Shown: positions 43,591-50,793 of the stretch, one piece after another
Numbering within the stretch: the stretch's first letter is position 1
How the letters are laid out: each line of letters starts with the position of its first letter
NCBI GenBank assembly: GCA_965243245.1
Contig: OZ251536.1
Location: 1,302,001 to 1,366,000, forward strand
Direction of reading: 5' to 3'
From: JAYQKL01 sp965243245
GTDB lineage: Bacteria > Pseudomonadota > Alphaproteobacteria > RS24
Length of the DNA: 64,000 bases
Notes under the pieces: model-generated
The model's input: only the letters and a program-made list of their open reading frames with translations
Told to the model about the DNA's origin: nothing
The model's database searches: none
Position numbers and translations under genes: made by a program

Positions 43591-44358
43591 ATGCCAGTGA
43601 ATGAAAAAGTGAATGAAAAAGTCAATAAGCAAAAAAAGCCCAATATTTTTGATGCTTATCGTGCCGTGCGCCTTTTGGTCAAGGATAATGAAAAGACAGA
43701 ACAGGTTTTTATTATTCTTGAAGCCTTGGGACAGCGTGCCTCAAAACGCGAATGGCGGCGGTTTCAAAAGTCACCCATGGCCGCAAGAATTTTAGCTGAA
43801 CCGCATTTAATCGATTTATTATGTGACCGTGATTATCTTTCTGGTTTGCCTGCGGGCACATTGGGGCGTAGCTATTACGAGTTTACGAAAAACGAAAACA
43901 TTTCCCCGGCCGGACTCGTAGAAGCCTCTGAGGATGGATGGTCGCCAAGAACTGAGTTTTCACTAGAGCAGGAAAAAATCTATTTGCGCCAACGCGATGC
44001 GCATGATCTATGGCATGTTGTTACGGGCTATGGACGTGACCGCTTGGGAGAGCTTTGCTTGTTGGGGGTCAGCTATAAAATGATCGATAATCCGGGCTTT
44101 TTACTCATTATCTTGTTTGGTTTTCTAGAAAGTCGCAAAACCTATGCTGGGGTTTCTATTTTAAGCGCCTTATGGGAAGCCTTCCGCCATGGGGGGCAAA
44201 TGGTGTGGTTGCCGGGCATTGACTGGCGCGGTGCTATGGCACAGCCACTTGATGAATTGCGTACGCAGTGGGGCGTTAAAGTGCCTGAAACTTATCACAC
44301 CACACGGGAAAAACTAACCGCATTGGATATTGATTATATGCGACAAGCGGCTGAATAG
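43591..44358 (+). CDS. COQ4 family ubiquinone biosynthesis protein
   Basis: 255 residues. The COQ4 metal motif HDLWHVVTGYGRDRLGE is clear, and the N-terminal helix region (ALGQRASKREWRRFQ) fits. COQ4 takes part in ring modification steps of ubiquinone synthesis, in line with coq7 nearby. The frame runs back through the tRNA to 43468, a well-known false start; ATG 43591 with AAAGGA before it is right. The first residues carry a 12-bp tandem duplication (VNEKVNEKVNK, 43597-43620). Confidence 0.93.
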   Translation: MPVNEKVNEKVNKQKKPNIFDAYRAVRLLVKDNEKTEQVFIILEALGQRASKREWRRFQKSPMAARILAEPHLIDLLCDRDYLSGLPAGTLGRSYYEFTKNENISPAGLVEASEDGWSPRTEFSLEQEKIYLRQRDAHDLWHVVTGYGRDRLGELCLLGVSYKMIDNPGFLLIILFGFLESRKTYAGVSILSALWEAFRHGGQMVWLPGIDWRGAMAQPLDELRTQWGVKVPETYHTTREKLTALDIDYMRQAAE

Positions 44359-44708
44359 TGCTTAGAATTTACGGCTTAAAAAAGTGTGATACTTGCCGCA
44401 AAGCTTTGCAGTGGCTGAAAGCTGAAAACATCGAACATAGTTTCATAGATGTGCGCACCGATGGTGTTGATAGGGCACGCCTCAAACATTGGATTACGGC
44501 AATTGGCGCTGAAAAACTAATCAATAAAAGCAGTACGAGTTGGCGTCGGTTGGGGCACGCACAAAAAGCTGATTTATCGCCCGAAGCCGTGTGCGCTCTT
44601 ACGCATGACCATATTACACTGGTTAAAAGACCCGTTATTGAGAATGATAAAGGGTATCTTTCGGTTGGTTTTAAGCAAGATGTGCAAGATGCTCTTAGGG
44701 CTCTTTAG
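44358..44708 (+). CDS. ArsC/Spx-family reductase-like protein (YffB type)
   Basis: 116 residues, GTG start overlapping the last base of the COQ4 stop. IYGLKKCDTCRKALQWL has the CxxC of the thioredoxin-like YffB/ArsC group (C10, C13), then INKSSTSWRRL and VKRPVIEN. True arsenate reduction is unlikely; YffB members are glutathione-linked thiol proteins of uncertain role. Confidence 0.9.
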   Translation: MLRIYGLKKCDTCRKALQWLKAENIEHSFIDVRTDGVDRARLKHWITAIGAEKLINKSSTSWRRLGHAQKADLSPEAVCALTHDHITLVKRPVIENDKGYLSVGFKQDVQDALRAL

Positions 44709-44817
44709 GGGGCTGTCTGTTTAATTTTTCTCTAATGGATGCATTTTTGGAGATAAATATTTGGCATTCGCCGCTCGTTTGTATAAGCAATCATATTTTA
44801 GCAGAAGGAGTTGTTTT

Positions 44818-45213
44818 ATGTATCAACCCATTATAATTGAAATAGGGGCGGGTGAGCTGATCGATAAAATCACCATCTTGCACATTAAGTCAGAGCGCAT
44901 GGAAGACGTGACAAAACTGAAAAATGTCCGCCATGAACTGGATGTGCTATCTACGGCACGCGATGCCAATATCCCCGCTTCAGACGAGTTGACCCGATTG
45001 ACCCATGAGCTTAAAGGTGTCAATGAAGCCTTGTGGGAAATTGAGGATGATATTCGCGCTTGTGAGGCTGAGAAGGATTTTTCGCAGACATTTATTGATT
45101 TGGCACGCGCGGTTTATATCACCAATGACCAACGCGCATGCTTGAAAAAGAAAATCAATCTTTTGACAGGGGCGACCATCATTGAAGAAAAATCCTATAC
45201 AGAGTTTGCCTAA
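44818..45213 (+). CDS. DUF6165 family protein
   Basis: 131 residues, mostly helical and charged. GELIDKITILHIKSERM and KLKNVRHELDVL are the signature of a family annotated DUF6165, often placed next to LPS glycosyltransferases. AAGGAG seven bases before ATG 44818 fixes the start; the open frame to 44761 is ignored. It converges with the glycosyltransferase, 4 nt apart. Function unknown; a role in cell-surface sugar assembly is inference. Confidence 0.78.
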   Translation: MYQPIIIEIGAGELIDKITILHIKSERMEDVTKLKNVRHELDVLSTARDANIPASDELTRLTHELKGVNEALWEIEDDIRACEAEKDFSQTFIDLARAVYITNDQRACLKKKINLLTGATIIEEKSYTEFA

Positions 45214-45217
45214 AAGC

Positions 45218-46192
45218 TTAAACGCGCTTTGTGGGATTTGCTAGATAGGGTAATAGTTTTTCTGTCACGGTCTTGAGTGTCAATTTATCCAGTGTTTTGG
45301 TTTCCAATATTTCGAATTTACGCTCAACACATGTAAGCCGCGCCGGGGTATGACCCCCAAACAGTGCCAACCCTTTTGTGGTGCCTATATGGGCGGCCAG
45401 ATGAGTTGGCCCCGTATCATTGCCGATAACAAAACCAGCATGGGGAACAAGGGCGCTAAGTTGGAAAAAATTAAGCGGTTTATCACCATCCATCAGCATA
45501 GTGCTTGGCAAAGTGGCGCATAAATCTAGCTCATCATGTCCGGGCGCGGTCACTGGCTGATAGCCCTTGGCGATTAACCATTGCGCAAGCTCGTTAAAAT
45601 AAGGCCACCGTTTTTCGGGGTGGCGAGAGGCGGCACCCGGTATGAGTAAAATAAACCCATCTTGTAATTGATTGGCTTGCAAAATATTTTTAATGCTAAT
45701 CTCAAACCCTTTTCCCATCCACCTTAAATCTGGTTCTAAGGTATGGTGTATTTTTAACCCCGCTTGTTCTAATTGCCCCGCCATGCGCTCAAGCGCGGGG
45801 ATAAGTTTCGGGTTATCGGCCGTATAACGCAAGCGAGCCCTTTTTTGCGTGCCTGACCAATCTGGCACATGATGCATCCATTTGAAATAAAGAGCGGTGC
45901 GCGCATTATCTTGGAGGTCATAGACAATATCAAAAAAACTTTCTTGAAGTCGTCTTTTTAGCCTCTGTAATATCCAGAATTTCCAGCGCGGCGCACGCGG
46001 GTCTAGTATCACCGCATCAATATGCGGGCAAGCAAGCATGATTTTGTGGTAGGGCGCGGTGGTCAAAACAGTGATATGAGCAGTGACATGCTGGCGGCGA
46101 ATATCCCGAAAAGCACCATCGGACATTATAATATCGCCAAACGCACCAAGCTTAACAATAAGCACTCTTTGTTGTATTTTGCTTTTGCCCAT
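45218..46192 (-). CDS. Glycosyltransferase family 9 (heptosyltransferase-like)
   Basis: 324 residues, GT-B fold. The opening VLIVKLGAFGDIIMSDGAFRDIR and the sugar-nucleotide site FVIGNDTGPTHLAAHIGT mark GT9, the ADP-heptose:LPS transferases. It probably adds a sugar to the LPS core on the cytoplasmic side. The frame opens at a TTG at 46222; ATG 46192 (MGKSKIQQ) is preferred. Confidence 0.9.
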   Translation of the reverse strand: MGKSKIQQRVLIVKLGAFGDIIMSDGAFRDIRRQHVTAHITVLTTAPYHKIMLACPHIDAVILDPRAPRWKFWILQRLKRRLQESFFDIVYDLQDNARTALYFKWMHHVPDWSGTQKRARLRYTADNPKLIPALERMAGQLEQAGLKIHHTLEPDLRWMGKGFEISIKNILQANQLQDGFILLIPGAASRHPEKRWPYFNELAQWLIAKGYQPVTAPGHDELDLCATLPSTMLMDGDKPLNFFQLSALVPHAGFVIGNDTGPTHLAAHIGTTKGLALFGGHTPARLTCVERKFEILETKTLDKLTLKTVTEKLLPYLANPTKRV

Positions 46193-46252
46193 ATTGATAA
46201 TCTTTAAAAAGCTATCTTGCAAAATTCAGACATTTGAAAATTGATTGATAAA

Positions 46253-46642
46253 TTACTGAGCTTCAAATTGCTTCAGATAAGCAATAACATTAGCGCGTTC
46301 AGATGATTTACGCAGACCAATAAAGGCCATCCGTGTGCCTTTAATCGTCTTTGACGGTGTTGCCAGATATTGAGCAAGAAGTGTTTCGGACCAGAACTCA
46401 TTTTCTTTAGCGTATTTTAGCATCGCTTTAGAATATTTATAACCCTCAACAGCAGCAACCTTGCCGCCAACAATGCCATTAAGAGAAGGGCCAACTAGAT
46501 TGCGCACCTTGTCGCCAACCAGATGGCAGGATTTACACTTTTTGAAAACTTTAGCACCTTTTATCAAATCTATCTCTTGAGCTATTGCCGAAGGTGTCAA
46601 AAATAAAAATGTAGCAAATATATAAGCAATTAATTTGTTCAT
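46253..46642 (-). CDS. Secreted monohaem cytochrome c (class I)
   Basis: 129 residues. A signal peptide (cleavage near SAIAQ) is followed by CKSCH (C36, C39, H40) and the methionine ligand in KGTRMAFIGL. The size and the loop GGKVAAVEGYKYSKAM fit the cytochrome c2/c-550 group, the periplasmic electron carrier between bc1 complex and oxidase. GGAG six bases before ATG 46642 decides the start over the frame opening at 46690. Confidence 0.93.
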   Translation of the reverse strand: MNKLIAYIFATFLFLTPSAIAQEIDLIKGAKVFKKCKSCHLVGDKVRNLVGPSLNGIVGGKVAAVEGYKYSKAMLKYAKENEFWSETLLAQYLATPSKTIKGTRMAFIGLRKSSERANVIAYLKQFEAQ

Positions 46643-46724
46643 AATATTCTCCGTTACTTTTTTCTTAAAAGAAAAACCCGCTGCTGCCAAAGTTGTATCA
46701 AAGTCATTTTAAGGGACATTACGC

Positions 46725-46889
46725 ATGGATCTCAGTGTGTCAACCATACATCTGCGTTTGAAGCGGTGTATCGTTCGGCTATTTTTATCGCATTTGCGGC
46801 TTGGCGTTTATAGTTTTATTGCCAGCAATATGGCTTTTGTGTATGACATATCTAATGGCTTTTATTGGGTCATTCGCTCAATAATTTAA
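46725..46889 (+). CDS. Possible 54-residue protein before the CoA-transferase
   Basis: Small open frame starting MDLSVSTIHLRLKRC, with one moderately hydrophobic stretch (LGVYSFIASNMAFVYDI). AAGGGA sits eight bases before the ATG, and its stop lies 12 nt before the CoA-transferase start. I do not recognise it. Coupled translation or a leader peptide role are possible; so is chance. Confidence 0.35.
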   Translation: MDLSVSTIHLRLKRCIVRLFLSHLRLGVYSFIASNMAFVYDISNGFYWVIRSII

Positions 46890-46901
46890 AGGATATAACC
46901 G

Positions 46902-48029
46902 ATGGGCTCTGGACCGCTTCAAGGCGTCAAAATTATAGAATTTACAGGTATCGGGCCGGGGCCCTTTGCAGGCATGCTGTTGTCTGATATGGGCGCGGAT
47001 GTTTTGCGGATTGACCGCAATCAAGCGATTTTGGAAGGGTCTATAGATATTACAGCTAGGGGGCGTAAATCTGTTTGTTTGAACTTGCGCAAAGCCGCCG
47101 CGATTGAAGCCATTAAGCAGATTATTGGCACGGCCGACGCACTTATCGAAGGCTATCGTCCGGGGGTGATGGAAAAGCTTGGACTAGGGCCTGAGGTTTT
47201 ATGCGAGATCAATCCAAAGCTTGTTTATGGGCGCATGACCGGCTGGGGGCAAGATGGCCCGCTCGCGCACAGTGCAGGACATGATATTAATTATATTTCT
47301 TTAAGCGGCGCATTGCACATGATAGGCACAAAGCAAACGCCCATACCGCCGCTTAATCTGGTGGGTGATTATGGCGGCGGTGCGCTTTATTTGGCGATGG
47401 GTATTTGCGCAGGTCTGTTTGAGGTGGCGCGTCATGGCAAGGGACAAGTAATTGATTGTGCCATTACGGATGGAACAGCCTCGCTTATGGCGATGTTTTA
47501 TGGATTTAGTCAAAGTGGTTTATTGTCGAAAAATCGTGAAAATAATATGTTGGATGGCGGCGCACATTATTATAGTGCTTATGAAACGCGCGATGGAAAA
47601 TTCATTTCGCTGGGCCCCCTTGAGCCGAAATTTTATGCAAAGCTTAGAGAAATTGCAGGCTTAGAGGATGAAGCATTTGATGCCCAGCATGATGTGCGCC
47701 AATGGCCGCTCTTGAAGGAAAAGCTCAGTGCCATTATCAAAGCTAAATCCCGTGATGAATGGGACGCTCTGCTTGCAGGAACGGATGCTTGCTATGCGCC
47801 TGTTCTGACAATTGAAGAAGCCAAAGACCATCCGCATAATAAAGCGCGCGATATTATTACCCATCAATTTGGGATTGATCAGCCAAATGTTGCGCCGCGA
47901 TTTAGTCGCACCAAAAGTAAAATACAAGGCCCGCCTGTGAAAGTGGGGCAGGATAATGAGACAGCTCTTTTGGATTGGGGGTTGTCATCTGAAATGATGG
48001 AGACCTTAAAGGCAGAAGAAGCAATTTAA
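46902..48029 (+). CDS. CaiB/BaiF CoA-transferase family (AMACR-like)
   Basis: 375 residues. KIIEFTGIGPGPFAGMLLSDMGADVLRID is the standard alpha-methylacyl-CoA racemase opening (GIGPGPF), and YGRMTGWGQDGPLAHSAGHDINY includes the catalytic His-Asp region. Racemises 2-methylacyl-CoAs during branched-chain fatty acid breakdown. It could supply substrate to the acyl-CoA dehydrogenase at 7.5 kb, but is not linked to it. Confidence 0.92.
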   Translation: MGSGPLQGVKIIEFTGIGPGPFAGMLLSDMGADVLRIDRNQAILEGSIDITARGRKSVCLNLRKAAAIEAIKQIIGTADALIEGYRPGVMEKLGLGPEVLCEINPKLVYGRMTGWGQDGPLAHSAGHDINYISLSGALHMIGTKQTPIPPLNLVGDYGGGALYLAMGICAGLFEVARHGKGQVIDCAITDGTASLMAMFYGFSQSGLLSKNRENNMLDGGAHYYSAYETRDGKFISLGPLEPKFYAKLREIAGLEDEAFDAQHDVRQWPLLKEKLSAIIKAKSRDEWDALLAGTDACYAPVLTIEEAKDHPHNKARDIITHQFGIDQPNVAPRFSRTKSKIQGPPVKVGQDNETALLDWGLSSEMMETLKAEEAI

Positions 48030-48138
48030 CCCTCTTGTCGTTAAGGGCTTTAGGTCTTGCTCTGGTGTTTTGCTTAATTTTTTATTTTTTTTGGAAAAGT
48101 TAGCATGTCTTGACTGGCGAGTTTTTACCCGCGCTTTT

Positions 48139-48948
48139 TTATAAATCTTCGCTTCTTTTATCAGTCTTGCTAGTCGCTTGGTTCAAAAGGGCTTCAAGTT
48201 TAATTTTTGCTTCATCATCTGTGGATTTTTCTACAGCGGCAACCTCGCGTGCCAATCTTTCAAGAGCAGCTTCGTAAAGCTGTCTTTCGGAATAGGATTG
48301 TTCTGGCTGCGTTTCGTTCCGATACAGATCTCGGACAACCTCAGAAACGGCAATAAGACCCCCTGAATTAATTTTAGCTTCATATTCTTGGGCGCGGCGT
48401 GACCACATGGTGCGCTTAACACGGGCGCGTCCTTGCAAAGTACGCATGCTGCCTTCCATCATGGCTTTGTCGGCTAGTTTTCGCATACCATTTTGCTTGG
48501 TTTTTTCAACGGGTACGTTCAGAGTCATTTTTTCTTTTTCAAAATAAATGATATAAAGCTCAAGTGTTTCTTGCGCAATCACCTGTTCAGAAATTTCAAC
48601 AATTTGCCCAACGCCATGGGCCGGGTAAACGATGAGCTCATTTATTCGAAAACCTTTAGCGGCGCGTTTTTTATGTGCGGGCTTTTTGGGCGACACTTTT
48701 TTGGGTGGTACTTTTTTAGGTGATGTTTTTTTAACTTTTGTTTGGGTTTTAGTCGCCTTTACTTTAAGTGGGGTTTTTTTAGGTGATGTTTGGGTTTTAG
48801 CCGCTTTTACTTTAGCCGCCTTTACTTTAAGGGGGGGTTTTTGGGGTGATGCTTTTTTTGCAGTTGCTTTTTTAGGCACTGATTTAACAGCTTTTTTAGC
48901 TGGCGTCTTTTTGGCTTTAGACGCCGCTTTTATTGATTTTTTAACCAT
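48139..48948 (-). CDS. CarD-family transcription factor with long lysine-rich tail
   Basis: 269 residues. From about residue 98 it is a standard CarD protein: RNA-polymerase-binding Tudor-like part (INELIVYPAHGVGQIVEI) and the helical DNA-binding part (MWSRRAQEYEAKINSGG). CarD stabilises open promoter complexes at many promoters. Residues 1-97 are extremely basic and repetitive (SPKK, KKTP, KVKAAK), like histone H1 tails or AlgP, and probably bind DNA non-specifically. The family is usually near 160-180 residues. The pairing with fdxA is common in alphaproteobacteria. Confidence 0.93.
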   Translation of the reverse strand: MVKKSIKAASKAKKTPAKKAVKSVPKKATAKKASPQKPPLKVKAAKVKAAKTQTSPKKTPLKVKATKTQTKVKKTSPKKVPPKKVSPKKPAHKKRAAKGFRINELIVYPAHGVGQIVEISEQVIAQETLELYIIYFEKEKMTLNVPVEKTKQNGMRKLADKAMMEGSMRTLQGRARVKRTMWSRRAQEYEAKINSGGLIAVSEVVRDLYRNETQPEQSYSERQLYEAALERLAREVAAVEKSTDDEAKIKLEALLNQATSKTDKRSEDL

Positions 48949-49034
48949 AACTTAAATTTTCCCGAATATGTAGATGATATCATAAAAATAAGCAAAAAAC
49001 AATCTAGCAACATGCGCTACAAATAACAGATTTA

Positions 49035-49373
49035 TTAATCGCCCTCACCCGGCGCGTCACTAAAATGGGCTTCATATTTGCCCTCTTTACCAACAAAATC
49101 ATCCGCTTCAGATGACGCCTCCTTTTTAAGCGTGATATTCGGCCATATATCCGCAAACTTAGTATTTATTTCGAGCCATTTATCAAGCCCCTCTTCTGTA
49201 TCTGCCTTAATCGCTTCGGCAGGACATTCAGGTTCACACACCCCGCAATCAATGCATTCATCGGGATGAATAACAAGCATGTTCTCGCCCTCATAAAAAC
49301 AGTCAACAGGGCAAACCTCAACGCAATCTGTGTATTTACATTTAATGCAGGCATCAGTGACAATATAGGTCAT
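49035..49373 (-). CDS. fdxA: Ferredoxin FdxA (3Fe-4S/4Fe-4S)
   Basis: 112 residues. Cysteine pattern DACIKCKYTDCVEVCPVDC and CIDCGVCEPECP, typical of the seven-iron FdxA ferredoxin, plus the C-terminal extension (WLEINTKFADIWPNI). Electron carrier of unknown partner. It precedes carD in the same orientation with 86 nt between. Confidence 0.96.
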   Translation of the reverse strand: MTYIVTDACIKCKYTDCVEVCPVDCFYEGENMLVIHPDECIDCGVCEPECPAEAIKADTEEGLDKWLEINTKFADIWPNITLKKEASSEADDFVGKEGKYEAHFSDAPGEGD

Positions 49374-49402
49374 GGTAATTTTCGCTAATCTGGCAAAACC
49401 TT

Positions 49403-49861
49403 CTAATTTCTTTTTAACTTAGCCTCAACACGCTGGCGAGCTTGGCCGGCAACGCGGTCTGGAATGTGTATAAGACCTGAAACACGTCTTATCAAGCTTG
49501 CTTCATAATCATCTATTTTATCATCAGCAAGGATAATGCTCCATAATTGCTCAATAATGTGCGTTTTTTCTGCCTCATCCATGTTCTGGTTGATGATGCT
49601 TGTCCATCTATATAAATCTGTGGCGGCCTCTTCTGCGGCGCCGGCCAATTCAAGTAGCTCGTTGCGTGCGTCTATATCTAAATTAAAATCGACTTCCAGA
49701 ATATGGTTAAGGGCGTCGCGCTCTTGGGTTGCGAATGTGCCGTCCAAGCGTGCCGCATGAACCAATAGGGCCGCCATCGCAAGGTTAAGTTGTGCATTCG
49801 CCATTGTTTCATTATTTACGGTCGGCGTTTTGTTAAAAAAGTTTTTAAGTGTTTTGAACAT
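49403..49861 (-). CDS. TerB-family protein
   Basis: 152 residues, all helical. The TerB core ALLVHAARLDGTFATQERDAL and IILADDKIDDYEASLIRRVS repeats the acidic metal-binding helix pattern. Named for tellurite resistance, but stand-alone TerB proteins are widespread and of unknown function. First gene of the run terB-fdxA-carD by orientation. Confidence 0.88.
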   Translation of the reverse strand: MFKTLKNFFNKTPTVNNETMANAQLNLAMAALLVHAARLDGTFATQERDALNHILEVDFNLDIDARNELLELAGAAEEAATDLYRWTSIINQNMDEAEKTHIIEQLWSIILADDKIDDYEASLIRRVSGLIHIPDRVAGQARQRVEAKLKRN

Positions 49862-50053
49862 GACACTGATTTAGTTGAGACGGAGGCTTCTGGCAAGCTG
49901 AACTTTTAAGATGCAGATAATTTAGCCAATGCGATGGGATGGTGCGAGCACATCATGTGTGAAATCATCCAAGGGGTCACTCTCAAACATAAGTTACAAT
50001 GCCCCTACTAGTTATAGGGTGCAACATATACATAACAAGAACAAAAAATGAAT

Positions 50054-50068
50054 GAACATAAAAAGAAC
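50054..50068 (+). promoter_or_regulatory. Possible LexA (SOS) box
   Basis: GAACATAAAAAGAAC matches the alphaproteobacterial LexA operator GAAC-N7-GAAC exactly. It is about 190 bp from the terB start and 380 bp from rpmB, neither a known SOS gene, so a chance match in AT-rich sequence is quite possible. Confidence 0.25.
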
Positions 50069-50248
50069 ATATAGTGTCCGAATCGCTATCATAGTAGTAT
50101 TTCCACTTATGTTCACGCCTAAATATAGTAGTTTTCAGAATTTGGAACAAAACACAATATATTGATATATGGCGGTTTGTATTCTCGTTCACGTTTTTGT
50201 GAATATTCGTGTTTTGAAAAATTTCTCATACTTCGCCATAGTGATTTT

Positions 50249-50306
50249 AAGGGTCATCCGATTATTAAATTTTCTCCTCCCTTAAATTTTCGGATGGCTC
50301 TTTTTA
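50249..50306 (+). terminator. Terminator-like hairpin in the rpmB leader
   Basis: AAGGGTCATCCGA (50249-50261) pairs with TCGGATGGCTCTT (50290-50302) over 13 positions with two G-T pairs, and a run of five T follows. The minus strand has no T-run, so it works toward rpmB. It ends about 145 bp before the rpmB start; the region between has a second hairpin (50319-50348). It could end a small RNA or act as an attenuator for L28. Confidence 0.65.
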
Positions 50307-50451
50307 TTGTCTTGAGAGCCGTCTTACACAGGTGTAAAGACTTGACGGTAAGGCTTGAAAACCATATAACACCTCAACTTGCGCCAGTTGCGTTTTTAGC
50401 CGCGTCTAAAGAGCAATTCTAGAGTTGCAAAAGTCTTTTGAGGAGAAAATC

Positions 50452-50736
50452 ATGTCGCGCATCTGCGAACTGACCGGTAAGTCTGTTATGAGCGGTAATA
50501 AGGTGTCTCATGCCGTCAATAAGACACGCCGACGTTTCTTACCAAATCTGCAAAATGTCAGCCTGCTGAGCGAAAAGCTCGGTAAAGCTCTGAAATTTCG
50601 GGTGAGTGCCAATGCGTTGCGCTCTGTTGAGCATGTTGGCGGTATTGATGCTTATTTGCTTAAAGCAAAAGACGCACAGCTTTCGAGCCATGCGCGGCAT
50701 TTGAAAAAACAGATTGTTGCCCGTACCCTAGTTTAA
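50452..50736 (+). CDS. rpmB: 50S ribosomal protein L28
   Basis: 94 residues. MSRICELTGKSVMSGNKVSHAVNKTRRRFLPN is the L28 start, with a long alphaproteobacterial C-terminus. AGGAGAAAATC precedes ATG 50452; the frame opening at 50425 is ignored. Stand-alone gene with a structured leader upstream and a triplicated 21-bp block beginning at its stop codon. Confidence 0.97.
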   Translation: MSRICELTGKSVMSGNKVSHAVNKTRRRFLPNLQNVSLLSEKLGKALKFRVSANALRSVEHVGGIDAYLLKAKDAQLSSHARHLKKQIVARTLV

Positions 50737-50791
50737 ATCCTTAGAAAATGAGTTTAAACCCTTAGCAAATGAGTTTAAACCTTAGCAAATG
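50731..50791 (+). repeat. Three 21-bp tandem units at the rpmB 3' end
   Basis: The unit GTTTAAACCCTTAGCAAATGA starts at 50731, 50752 and 50773; the third copy has lost one base. The first copy includes the last rpmB codon and stop, so the rpmB terminus itself was the source. Confidence 0.93.
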
Positions 50792-50793
50792 CG

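Larger units (their letters stand above)
49862..50451. other. 590-bp AT-rich region without a convincing gene
   Basis: The largest non-coding gap of the window, between divergent terB and rpmB. Open frames of 69 and 86 codons exist but lack ribosome sites and protein-like composition. It holds a GAAC-N7-GAAC site (50054-50068) and, nearer rpmB, two hairpins (50249-50353). A small RNA is possible. I find no tmRNA, SRP RNA, RNase P or 6S RNA signature. Confidence 0.6.

Noticed and set aside
49983..50422. Frames of 69 (minus) and 86 codons (plus) in the gap before rpmB
   Set aside because: No ribosome sites, no protein-like composition, and the plus frame runs through the hairpins.
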